From: UBA11524 sp045132495
Lineage (GTDB): Bacteria > Bacillota > Clostridia > Christensenellales > Aristaeellaceae
Assembly (NCBI GenBank): GCA_045132495.1
Contig: JBGUSK010000134.1
Location: 1-32,209 of the forward strand
Length of the DNA stretch: 32,209 nucleotides
Reading direction: 5' to 3'
Part shown: positions 1-6,514 of the stretch, one piece after another
How the letters are laid out: each line of letters begins with the position of its first letter
Numbering within the stretch: position 1 is the first letter of the stretch
The notes under the pieces: generated by a model
Told to the model about the DNA's origin: nothing
The model's database searches: none
Seen by the model: only the letters and a program-made list of their open reading frames with translations
Translations under genes and position numbers: made by a program

Positions 1-77
1 TATCTAACCGGTTTGTCACCGGCAAGAATCAAACTCATTCGGAATTACTGTCATATTTTTGCGTTATTTCGTCTGTA

Positions 78-161
78 TCGTTTTCAAGGTTCAGTGCCGT
101 CCCGGCGGTCTCCCGCGCGAGTCAGCTTGTGTATCTTATCATCATCCCAAAGAAAAGTCAA
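78..161 (-). promoter_or_regulatory. rRNA-operon-like promoter and boxA-like leader, reading leftwards
   Basis: On the minus strand a TTGACT -35 (156-161) and TAAGAT -10 (133-138) are separated by exactly 17 bases. The transcript then passes a small GCCG/CGGC hairpin and TGAACCTTGAAAAC (about 79-92), which resembles the boxA antitermination element of Firmicute rRNA leaders. A-tracts just upstream look like an UP element. A stable-RNA operon whose first gene lies off the left edge is inferred; that gene is not visible here. Confidence 0.65.
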
Positions 162-195
162 CCGCTTTTTTCAACTATTTTTGCGTTTTTTGCAA
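162..195 (-). promoter_or_regulatory. A-tract UP-element-like region
   Basis: Read on the minus strand, three A-runs at about one helical turn spacing (AAAAAA, AAAAA, AAAAAA) lie immediately upstream of the TTGACT -35. This is the usual position for an RNA polymerase alpha-subunit contact in strong rRNA promoters. It is called on position and composition only. Confidence 0.45.
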
Positions 196-344
196 ACTTT
201 TTGGATTCTCGAACGTTTTCCCGAAATGTATTTCCGCCCGTTCCGCTTTTGGGCCGGACATTTCTTGCGGTCTTCCCCCAAAAAAGTTCGTACTTTGGCT
301 TCATTCCCCCGCACGCATTACGCGAACATTCTTTCTTGTTTCAC
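196..344. other. intergenic stretch between divergent promoters
   Basis: No gene, repeat or convincing terminator is seen here. Short open frames crossing it (59-391, 129-404 and similar) lack ribosome-binding sites and run through promoter elements on both sides. The stretch separates the leftward rRNA-like promoter from the rightward promoter of the phage cassette. Confidence 0.6.
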
Positions 345-373
345 TTGACATTTCTCATTCCTTCACATATAAT
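345..373 (+). promoter_or_regulatory. perfect-consensus sigma-A promoter of the phage cassette
   Basis: TTGACA at 345-350 and TATAAT at 368-373 with a 17-base spacer match the vegetative sigma-A consensus at all 12 positions. Transcription would start near 380 and give a leader of about 70 bases before the regulator gene at 449. A promoter this strong needs tight repression, which fits the LexA-type box on its start site. Confidence 0.85.
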
Positions 374-374
374 A

Positions 375-388
375 CGAACATGCGTTCT
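375..388. promoter_or_regulatory. LexA (DinR) SOS box over the transcription start
   Basis: The sequence CGAACATGCGTTCT contains a perfect GAAC-N4-GTTC core and matches the Gram-positive SOS box CGAAC-N4-GTTCG except at the last base. It begins two bases after the -10 element, so bound LexA would cover the start site. This predicts DNA-damage induction of the genes downstream. The motif match is seen directly; LexA binding is inferred. Confidence 0.7.
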
Positions 389-448
389 TGATTTGTTGAA
401 TTGACCTGACGATCATAACGCTTCAAGAATCCCAGGAGGTGGATAAGG

Positions 449-844
449 ATGACAAAGAAAGAACTGCTGACCGCGTATCGCAACGGAGTGATCGAGCTGG
501 AGGAACTTCGCCGCCAGCTTAGCAGAGTGGGGACTGACGGAAGGCCCAGCGGCGTTCGCAGCATGCAGACCGACCGGATCGCCTGCGGCACCAATGACCC
601 CAATGCAGCCGCAGCACAGCTGGCAGACGGCCTTGAGAATATGCTGCATATAAAGGAAACCGAACAGCAGACGCTTGCAAAGGAGGTCGACAAGCTGCTG
701 GGCAGCATCCGGGATTTCCGAACATATATGGTGATCCATCATTATTATATATTGGCCAGAACGGATGAAGAGGTGGCGCGGACAATGTCGGTATCCAGAG
801 GGCGGGTCAATCAGATTCGTCTGGAATATCTCGAATCCGCATGA
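449..844 (+). CDS. phage late transcriptional regulator, sigma-like (ArpU/DUF1492-like)
   Basis: This 131-residue protein starts at ATG 449 behind a strong AGGAGGTGG site. Residues 1-75 are helical and charged with a region resembling DUF1492-type phage regulators. Residues about 95-130 look like sigma-70 region 4, a helix-turn-helix around TDEEVARTMSVSRGRVNQI. Proteins of this kind sit just before terS in Firmicute prophages and switch on the late operon. Here it is the first gene behind an SOS-box promoter and is followed by phased 10-bp repeats and a second promoter, its likely targets. Assignment to the broad family is fairly secure; which regulator subfamily it belongs to, and whether it activates initiation or antiterminates, is not determined. 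Confidence 0.65.
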   Translation: MTKKELLTAYRNGVIELEELRRQLSRVGTDGRPSGVRSMQTDRIACGTNDPNAAAAQLADGLENMLHIKETEQQTLAKEVDKLLGSIRDFRTYMVIHHYYILARTDEEVARTMSVSRGRVNQIRLEYLESA

Positions 845-847
845 GCC

Positions 848-917
848 ATTATCATTCATTATCATTCGCTATCACCCTTTATCACAGATTAGCAAAGATT
901 AGCTTGCATTATCACGA
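848..917 (+). repeat. seven-unit phased 10-bp repeat array (putative regulator or TerS binding sites)
   Basis: Seven contiguous 10-base units begin at 848, 858, 868, 878, 888, 898 and 908. The consensus is ATTATCAnnn. The first two are identical (ATTATCATTC), units three, four and seven keep TATCAC, and units five and six begin ATTAGC. A 10-bp period puts every unit on the same face of the helix, as expected for cooperative activator binding or for DNA wrapped on a TerS ring. The array runs into the -35 element of the next promoter. Confidence 0.8.
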
Positions 918-932
918 CACCTGTGTTATGAT
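904..932 (+). promoter_or_regulatory. putative late promoter before terS
   Basis: TTGCAT (904-909) and TATGAT (927-932) are 17 bases apart, and the -10 is extended by TG one base upstream. The -35 is weak and overlaps the last phased repeats, which suits a promoter that needs an activator. A start near 940 is expected. Confidence 0.55.
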
Positions 933-942
933 GCTATCGTGG

Positions 943-972
943 TCAAATAGAAACAAACGTTCCCTTATTTGA
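943..972 (+). promoter_or_regulatory. leader inverted repeat before the terS terminator
   Basis: TCAAATA (943-949) pairs perfectly with TATTTGA (966-972) across a 16-base loop. It would be the first hairpin in a transcript starting near 940 and lies five bases before the terminator hairpin. A role in antitermination is possible but unproved. Confidence 0.4.
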
Positions 973-976
973 TCAT

Positions 977-1010
977 AAAGGCGTTCCCTTCCGCCGGGGA
1001 GCGCCTTTTC
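977..1010 (+). terminator. leader terminator or attenuator ahead of terS
   Basis: AAAGGCGTTCCC (977-988) pairs with GGGAGCGCCTTT (997-1008) with one U-G wobble, over an 8-base loop and followed by a short T-run. It lies between the late promoter and terS, so late transcripts must read through it. Lambda-type late control uses the same arrangement of promoter, short leader and terminator. Confidence 0.65.
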
Positions 1011-1043
1011 TGTACCCCGACTTCAACAGAAAGGAGGCTTGCG

Positions 1044-1286
1044 ATGGATCATTCCTTCCCCGGCGATGAACCGGACATCGCCACGCCGGACGAGGTTTTG
1101 GCGACCTTCACCGAGCTGATGCGGGGTGAGAAATCCGCTGAACGACTCAAAGCAGCCGAACAGCTGGCAAAGTATCACAGCCTGTTCGCCCCCAAAGAGG
1201 AAGCTGCGGTGGACATGACCGAGGCCGCGTCCGCCGTGGAGGCTGCAGTGGCGGACATCTTGTCGGCGAGAGGCAGCAGTGCGTAG
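1044..1286 (+). CDS. terS: small terminase subunit (putative)
   Basis: An 80-residue acidic, mostly helical protein begins at ATG 1044, chosen because AAAGGAGG (1030-1037) lies at ideal distance; the frame is open further upstream, but across the terminator hairpin. It lies directly before the large terminase gene and its stop codon overlaps that gene's GTG start by eight bases, so the two are probably translationally coupled. Small terminases recognise phage DNA and feed it to the packaging motor. The protein is short for TerS and no helix-turn-helix is obvious, so the call rests mainly on position. The phased repeats upstream are a candidate recognition site. Confidence 0.55.
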   Translation: MDHSFPGDEPDIATPDEVLATFTELMRGEKSAERLKAAEQLAKYHSLFAPKEEAAVDMTEAASAVEAAVADILSARGSSA

Positions 1287-2517
1287 GGCGGCACTTGAAC
1301 TGCTGCTGACCCATCCGGCAAAGGTGGCGCGGATGTGCGGTCTTGATCGGCTGGCGGACGAGCTCCACGGCGCGTGGATGCAGGAGATGCTCCTCGGAAC
1401 AGAGGACATGACCCTGCTTGCCCACCGCGGGAGCTTCAAGACGACCTGCCTGTCCTTCGCGATGGCAGCAATGATGCTGGCCTATCCGCGGCGGAACATT
1501 ATCTTCATGCGCAAGACGGATGAGGATGTGACGGAGGTTATCCGGCAGATCAAGAAGCTGCTGGGAACAGAAGCGATGCGGCATCTGTCCCGGCTGATCT
1601 ACGGTGCGCCAGTGGATGTGCTGAAAACGGACATGTTCACCGTGCAGACGACCTGCTACACATCGATGCGTGGTGCGCCGCAGCTGATCGGCCTTGGCAC
1701 CGGCAGCTCGCTGACCGGCAAGCATGCGGATATCGTCATCACCGATGACATCGTCAACCTTCAGGATCGCGTCAGCTCGGCGGAACGGAACCGCATCCGC
1801 AGCGTATACCAGGAGCTGCAGAACATCCGCAACCCGCAGGGCCGCATCATCAATACCGGGACGCCCTGGCATCCGGAGGACGCCATCTCGCTCATGCCCA
1901 ACATCCGCAGGTGTGACTGCTATCATTCGGGGCTGCTGAGCGAAGAGGAAATCCTCCGGCTGCAAAGGGCCATGAGTCCGTCTCTGTTTGCAGCAAATTA
2001 CGAGCTGAGACACATCGCGTCAGAGGGTGCGCTCTTTGGAGAGCGTCCCCCGACGGACGGGAATACGGCGCTCCTCCGGGATGGTCTGGCCCATGTGGAT
2101 GCTGCCTACGGCGGGGAGGACTTCACCGCCCTGACCTGCGGCAAGCTCGAAGGCGATACGCTGGTCTTGTACGGCCGTCTTTGGCGCAAGCATATTGACA
2201 CGGTGATGGACGAGATCATTGCCGAATGCGACCGACTGATGTGCGGGCCGATCCTGTGTGAAACCAACGGCGACAAGGGGTACGTCGCCCGGGAGCTGCG
2301 CCAACGGGGCGCGATGGTCAAGACCTATACGGAAAGCATGAACAAACATGTGAAGATCGCGACCCATCTGCGCAAATGGTGGCCGAATGTCCTGTTCGTT
2401 CAAGGCACGGACAGAGCCTACATCGACCAGATCCTTGACTACACCGCCGCTGCCGCCCACGACGATGCGCCAGACAGCGCGGCCTGCCTCGTCCGCGCCA
2501 TCGAAAGACTACATTAA
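1279..2517 (+). CDS. terL: large terminase subunit (packaging ATPase and nuclease)
   Basis: This 412-residue protein starts at GTG 1279 inside the end of terS. The N-terminal ATPase has Walker A HRGSFKTT (residues 49-56, Lys54), Walker B DIVITDD (151-157) and coupling motif TGTPWH (193-198). The C-terminal RNase H-like nuclease shows acidic residues in VDAAYGGED (Asp274, Asp281), CETNGDKG (Glu328) and HDDAPDSAA (Asp396 and Asp399 region). It pumps DNA into a prohead through the portal and cuts the concatemer. All catalytic motifs appear intact and length is normal, so it is unlikely to be a decayed remnant. Portal follows after 15 bases. Confidence 0.9.
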   Translation: MRRAALELLLTHPAKVARMCGLDRLADELHGAWMQEMLLGTEDMTLLAHRGSFKTTCLSFAMAAMMLAYPRRNIIFMRKTDEDVTEVIRQIKKLLGTEAMRHLSRLIYGAPVDVLKTDMFTVQTTCYTSMRGAPQLIGLGTGSSLTGKHADIVITDDIVNLQDRVSSAERNRIRSVYQELQNIRNPQGRIINTGTPWHPEDAISLMPNIRRCDCYHSGLLSEEEILRLQRAMSPSLFAANYELRHIASEGALFGERPPTDGNTALLRDGLAHVDAAYGGEDFTALTCGKLEGDTLVLYGRLWRKHIDTVMDEIIAECDRLMCGPILCETNGDKGYVARELRQRGAMVKTYTESMNKHVKIATHLRKWWPNVLFVQGTDRAYIDQILDYTAAAAHDDAPDSAACLVRAIERLH

Positions 2518-2532
2518 CAAAGGAGTGAAATC

Positions 2533-3873
2533 ATGTTCACCGACATCACCTGGCAGGACTACCTTGGCGCAAGCGACAAGATGGCCCTGCTGCTGGAGGC
2601 CATCCGCCGCTACAAGGCCTCCCCTGCTTTCCACCGGGCGCTGGAGGCCAACTGCTACTTCCGGGGCGAGAACTCCGCCGTTGCCCGCAAGACCATTCTG
2701 CGCGCCCGGAAGATCGAGGGCCGGGACGCCTCGGGACGCCGCCGTATCCGTTCCGGCACCGAAGACGTGGTGGGTAACCGCATCGCCAGCGCGTTCCTGT
2801 TTCGGTTCGTCACCCAGCAGAATCAGTTCCTGCTCTCCGAAGGTGTGAGTTTGCCCGAGGATGCCAAGCATGCCCTGGGCGCTGACTTCGACCATCAGCT
2901 GGAGCGTCTGGGCGAATGCGCTCTGCTTCATGGCTGTGCCTGGGGCTTCTGGAACGCCGACCACATCGAGGTCATCGAGGCCGCGAAGAACGCCTACTCC
3001 GGCTTCTTCCCCCTGTTGGACGAAATGACCGGAGAAATGATGCTGGGCGTGCAGTTCTGGCAGATCGCGCCTGACAGGCCCATGTATGTGCGCATCTTCG
3101 ATGAGGAAGGCGTGCGCATCCTCCGCGAGGACCGCACCGGCCTTTCCCTCGCTGGAGAAAAGGAACCCTACTGCCGCACCCTTGTGGAGGACGCGCTGGA
3201 ATCCGCCGTCATCACCGAGGAGGGCTACGGGCGCATCCCCCTCATCCCCCTCAAGGCCAACACCGAGGCCGCCAGCGAGTTCACCCCTGCCATCAAGGCG
3301 AAGATCGACGCCTACGACACGATCCTCTCCGACTTCGCGGACAACCTGGATCGCGCCAACGATGTGTACTGGGTGCTGAACAACTTCGGCGGCACGATGG
3401 ACGAGGTAGCAGAGCTGCTGGAGCAGATCAATCGTGTCAAGGCCGTGGCGAACATCTCTGACGGCAGCGGAAACGGCGCAACCGCCGAGCCCCGCACCAT
3501 CGAGGTGCCCTACGCCGCCCGCCGGGAGGCCCTCGACCTGCTGGAACGCGCCCTCTATCAGGACTACATGGCCCTGGACATGGACGCCCTCACCGGCGGA
3601 AGCCTGACCAACGTAGCCATCCGCGCCGCCGCAGCCAATCTGAACCTCAAGGCTGACCGCTACGAATGGCAGGTGCGTCAGTTTGTGCAGAGCCTGCTCA
3701 GTCTGATCGGCCATCCCACGGAGGATATCCGTTTCAACCGCCAGACCATCGCCAACGACAGCGAGGTCGTCCAGGATATCTACGCCATGCGCCAGGATAT
3801 CGACCAGCGCACCGCCCTGCGTCTCAACCCCTACATCCAGGAGGAGGAGATCGAGGGGCTGATGGCCGAATAA
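2533..3873 (+). CDS. phage portal protein (SPP1 gp6-like)
   Basis: This 446-residue protein starts at ATG 2533 behind AAAGGAGTG. It resembles SPP1 gp6-type portals in length, position and overall pattern: an N-terminal helical part, a central wing and stem region with the aromatic segment CAWGFWNAD, and a long C-terminal helical crown rich in Asp, Gln and Arg. The segment ALTGGSLTNVAIRAAAANLNLK resembles the conserved GxxSNxA-type helix of these portals and is shown here only by residues ALTGGSLTNVAIR. Twelve copies would form the DNA channel at one capsid vertex, dock TerL and receive the neck proteins. The family call is recognised by eye, not by search. Confidence 0.8.
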   Translation: MFTDITWQDYLGASDKMALLLEAIRRYKASPAFHRALEANCYFRGENSAVARKTILRARKIEGRDASGRRRIRSGTEDVVGNRIASAFLFRFVTQQNQFLLSEGVSLPEDAKHALGADFDHQLERLGECALLHGCAWGFWNADHIEVIEAAKNAYSGFFPLLDEMTGEMMLGVQFWQIAPDRPMYVRIFDEEGVRILREDRTGLSLAGEKEPYCRTLVEDALESAVITEEGYGRIPLIPLKANTEAASEFTPAIKAKIDAYDTILSDFADNLDRANDVYWVLNNFGGTMDEVAELLEQINRVKAVANISDGSGNGATAEPRTIEVPYAARREALDLLERALYQDYMALDMDALTGGSLTNVAIRAAAANLNLKADRYEWQVRQFVQSLLSLIGHPTEDIRFNRQTIANDSEVVQDIYAMRQDIDQRTALRLNPYIQEEEIEGLMAE

Positions 3874-3884
3874 CACCTGCCTTC

Positions 3885-3912
3885 AAGGACACGAAGCACC
3901 GTGTCCTTTTTA
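3885..3912 (+). terminator. hairpin terminator between portal and scaffold genes
   Basis: AAGGACACG (3885-3893) pairs perfectly with CGTGTCCTT (3900-3908) over a six-base loop, followed by a T-run. No promoter fits between it and the scaffold gene at 3933, so expression of downstream genes depends on read-through or antitermination. Confidence 0.7.
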
Positions 3913-3932
3913 TATTGAAAGGAGAGACATGC

Positions 3933-4463
3933 ATGTCACTGACCCGCAAGCTCCTCAAGGAATTGGAGCTGAACGACGCCGCCATCGAGCGCATCATCGC
4001 CGCCCATGTGGATACGGTGGATGCGCTCCGGCAGGAAAGGGACGCGGCCCTGGCCCAAAGCGAAGCATTGCAGGGCGAAACCGCAGCTGTCCAGGCGGAA
4101 TACACCTCCTATCGCACCCAGGTGGACAAGGAGAAACATGCCTCCGTCCGCCGCAGCGCCTTAGCCTCCGCACTGGAGAAGCAGGGTGCAAATCCCCAGG
4201 CCCTGCCCCTGCTGCTGGACGCGATCACCCTGCCCGAGGAAGCCTGGGCAGGCGATTCCCTCGCGGATGCGGAGGCTGCGCTGCATCCCTTCCGCGCGAA
4301 GTACAGCGCACTGTTTGCAGCCAAATCCCCCGTCCCGGTGAAGAAGATCCGTCCTCCCGTGGGCAGCGGAGGTCTGCTCACCCATGCGGACGTGAAGCGC
4401 ATGTCCGCCGACGACATCAACCGCCACTGGAGCGCCGTCAAGTGTGCGCTCGAACACAACTGA
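3933..4463 (+). CDS. phage scaffolding protein (GP20-like minor structural protein)
   Basis: This 176-residue protein starts at ATG 3933 with AAAGGAGAG at 3918-3926; the frame is open upstream, but that part overlaps the portal gene. Residues about 5-80 form a long charged heptad-like helix rich in Glu, Gln and Ala, and a basic, proline-rich tail follows (PVPVKKIRPPVG, then VKRMSADDINRHW). This layout of coiled coil and basic C-terminal coat-binding end is typical of GP20-type scaffolds, and position immediately before the coat gene agrees. Scaffolds guide prohead assembly and are then removed. No separate prohead protease is encoded nearby, consistent with P22-type coat proteins that need none. 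Confidence 0.75.
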   Translation: MSLTRKLLKELELNDAAIERIIAAHVDTVDALRQERDAALAQSEALQGETAAVQAEYTSYRTQVDKEKHASVRRSALASALEKQGANPQALPLLLDAITLPEEAWAGDSLADAEAALHPFRAKYSALFAAKSPVPVKKIRPPVGSGGLLTHADVKRMSADDINRHWSAVKCALEHN

Positions 4464-4487
4464 TATATTTAAGGAGGAAACCAACAC

Positions 4488-5303
4488 ATGGCTATCACGA
4501 ATTTCATTCCCCAGGTCTGGTCCGCCCGTCTGCAGGAGAATCTGAAGAAGTCCCTGATCTTCGGCTCCCTGTGCAACCGCAACTACGAAGGCGACATCGC
4601 CCAGTGGGGCGACACCGTCCACATCAACACCCTGAACGACATCACCGTCAAGGCCTACAACCCTGCCATCAGCATCGACGATCCTGAGCAGCTCTCCGGC
4701 ACCGACACCACCCTGACCATCGACCATGGCGCGTACTACAACTTCTACATCAACGATGCGGACGCCGCTCAGGCCCGCACCGACCTGATGGACGCCGCTA
4801 TGCGCAACGCCGCCTACCGCCTGGCAGCCGATGCGGAATCCTACATCATCAGCACCATCCGCCAGGGCGCGGGCGCAAAGGCAGATTTCCCCATGCCCAC
4901 GGTGGAGGGCGGCGAGCTGTACGAGCTGCTGCTGCAGATCAAGACCGGCTTTGATCACATGGGCGTGCCCCGTCACGACCGCAAGCTGATCATCCCGCCC
5001 GACCTGGAAGCCATGCTGCTGATGGATGACCGCTTCATCACCGGCTCCAACGCTGCCGCAGAGCGTCTGGAAGAGGGTGCTGTCGCCCGCGCGCTGGGCT
5101 TCGACATCTACATCAGCCTGGATCTGGACAACGAGCTCGTCGCGATGATCCCTGATGCCGTCACCTTCGCCAATCAGATCACCAAGGTGGAAGCCTATCG
5201 TCCCGAGAAGGGCTTCTCCGACGGTCTGAAGGGCCTGTGTCTCTCCGGCGCAAAGGTCATCATTCCCCAGGCCGTATGCGTCTGCAACCTGGTCTCCGAA
5301 TAA
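4488..5303 (+). CDS. major capsid protein (P22 coat-protein type)
   Basis: This 271-residue protein begins MAITNFIPQVWSARL, a start typical of P22-like coat proteins of Firmicute phages, behind AAGGAGGAAA. Further features are the FGSLCNRNYEGD segment with a beta-rich N-arm, the central INDADAAQAR region, and the C-terminal EAYRPEKGFSDGLKGL segment. It would form the HK97-fold shell. It follows the scaffold gene by 24 bases, and a strong hairpin follows its stop. Codon use and GC content look like the neighbouring host genes, which suggests long residence in this lineage. Confidence 0.82.
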   Translation: MAITNFIPQVWSARLQENLKKSLIFGSLCNRNYEGDIAQWGDTVHINTLNDITVKAYNPAISIDDPEQLSGTDTTLTIDHGAYYNFYINDADAAQARTDLMDAAMRNAAYRLAADAESYIISTIRQGAGAKADFPMPTVEGGELYELLLQIKTGFDHMGVPRHDRKLIIPPDLEAMLLMDDRFITGSNAAAERLEEGAVARALGFDIYISLDLDNELVAMIPDAVTFANQITKVEAYRPEKGFSDGLKGLCLSGAKVIIPQAVCVCNLVSE

Positions 5304-5311
5304 ATCCCTCT

Positions 5312-5351
5312 GGCTGCATGCGTTCCGAAAAAGGGCGCATGCAGCCCTTTT
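5312..5351 (+). terminator. hairpin after the capsid gene
   Basis: GGCTGCATGCG (5312-5322) pairs perfectly with CGCATGCAGCC (5336-5346) over a 13-base loop, followed by CTTTTCT. The weak T-run suggests partial termination, which would give more coat than neck transcript, or an RNA-stabilising 3' hairpin. Confidence 0.6.
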
Positions 5352-5373
5352 CTGTGTATCAAAGGAGGTAAAC

Positions 5374-5799
5374 ATGACCGTTAAAGTTTCCGATGTGATG
5401 CGGTATGTCCGCAACCACTTCATCCTTTCCAGCATCACAGGCAGCTGGATGCACACAGGAGGCGCCCTGACCCCGTCGGAGCGCTTTGTCCCCGGCATGT
5501 GGATCGCCGTCACCGGAGAAAACGCCCCCTGCGGCGTGTATCAGCTGGATGAAAATGGCGGCATTCCCGATCTGGGCGACATGAGCTGGACGGGTGTGAT
5601 CTATCGTCTGGCTCCCCCGGCAGATTTCATCCGCCTGTGTGGGGATATCGGCTGCTGGGCCGCCGCAAATCCGGACCCTACCGTATCCTCTGAAAAGCTG
5701 GGCGAGTACAGCGTCACCCGCCGCGCTGTCACCTGGGAGAGCGCCTTTGCTCCTGCCCTCGCCCCCTACCGTCGCATGTTCACGGAGGTGAAGATATGA
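5374..5799 (+). CDS. head-tail connector (adaptor) protein
   Basis: This 141-residue protein starts at ATG 5374 behind AAAGGAGGT. It is the first small gene after the coat protein, where siphophages encode the adaptor that binds under the portal. The C-terminal segment SSEKLGEYSVTRRA followed by a helix ending APYRRMFTEV resembles the ES-G-YS and terminal helix pattern of gp15/gp6-like adaptors. Its last bases overlap the next start (ATGA at 5796), indicating coupling. The family call is moderate; no catalytic residue is expected. Confidence 0.6.
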   Translation: MTVKVSDVMRYVRNHFILSSITGSWMHTGGALTPSERFVPGMWIAVTGENAPCGVYQLDENGGIPDLGDMSWTGVIYRLAPPADFIRLCGDIGCWAAANPDPTVSSEKLGEYSVTRRAVTWESAFAPALAPYRRMFTEVKI

Positions 5800-6140
5800 T
5801 CGAGCGCTGGTTTGAGGACTTCACGCTCCTGCTGGACGAGAGCTTCCCCGATGGCTGCGGCGGACAACAGGCATACTTCACGCCGGGCGCGGATTTCCGC
5901 GGAGCGCTGACCTTTGCTGCCGGCAGTGAAACCAGCGTCGCCGGACAGTTTTTGCTCGAGGAAAACCCCGTGCTGCTGCACGAATTTGATGTAACCCTGT
6001 CCCCCGGCGATCGCTTCCGCCGGAAAAAGGACGGGGCCGTCTATCGCGTCTGCGGCCGGTCTGACAACATGCGAACCCCCGCCTTTTCCGGCCTCCGCTT
6101 TGCCCAGGTGCCGGTGGAAAGAGTGGTGATCCCATGCTGA
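5796..6140 (+). CDS. head-closure (stopper) protein
   Basis: This 114-residue protein overlaps the preceding gene by four bases. It is mostly beta-rich, with a compact barrel-like region around residues 60-95 (LSPGDRFRRKKDGAVYRV). Stopper proteins of SPP1 gp16 type are small beta-barrels encoded second in the neck module, just where this gene lies. It would close the capsid after packaging. The call rests on position, size and predicted fold. It overlaps the next gene by seven bases. Confidence 0.5.
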   Translation: MIERWFEDFTLLLDESFPDGCGGQQAYFTPGADFRGALTFAAGSETSVAGQFLLEENPVLLHEFDVTLSPGDRFRRKKDGAVYRVCGRSDNMRTPAFSGLRFAQVPVERVVIPC

Positions 6141-6502
6141 TGAGCATCTTCCGCGCCCTGTATGATCTCCTGACCGACGCAGGCCTGCCCGCCTATCTGG
6201 CGGATTGTGTGCCCGATCAGGCCGATTTCCCCTACATCACCGCAGAGATCGAGGCGCCGCTCACGTCCCGATCCGCCGGTGCTGTCACGCTGACCTTCTG
6301 GTTTACGGAGGATCAGGCCAACAGCCAGCGCCTTTCGCGGATAGATCGGCTGCTCAAGCAGCTTCCCGCCCGGGGGCTGTGGCTGACAACGGATTCAGGC
6401 ACGATCACCCTGCGCCAGGAGGGCAATGCAGCCTGCCTTCGGGAAGGCGATGTGCAGGGCATGAAAACCAGGTGGAAGCTCTGCTGCTTCCCCAAGCAAT
6501 AA
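6134..6502 (+). CDS. tail-completion / neck protein
   Basis: This 122-residue protein starts at ATG 6134; ATG 6140 would be an alternative. The N-terminal part (IFRALYDLLTDAGLPAYLADCVP) and the central DFPYITAEI strand resemble tail-completion proteins that cap the tail tube and join it to the head. It is the third neck gene, as in siphophages. Only 12 bases follow before the Dit-like gene, so the tail-tube, chaperone and tape-measure genes that normally come next are absent. The function is inferred from order and weak resemblance. Confidence 0.55.
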   Translation: MLMSIFRALYDLLTDAGLPAYLADCVPDQADFPYITAEIEAPLTSRSAGAVTLTFWFTEDQANSQRLSRIDRLLKQLPARGLWLTTDSGTITLRQEGNAACLREGDVQGMKTRWKLCCFPKQ

Positions 6503-6514
6503 AGGAGGGATTCC

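Noticed and set aside
28..36. GAGTTTGAT on the minus strand as the start of 16S rRNA
   Set aside because: Nine bases match the universal 16S 5' region but the next bases are TCTTGCC, not CCTGGCTCAG. It is treated as leader; the 16S gene, if present, lies beyond the edge.
13..404. Overlapping short open frames at the left edge
   Set aside because: They cross two divergent promoters, have no Shine-Dalgarno sequence and show low-complexity translations.
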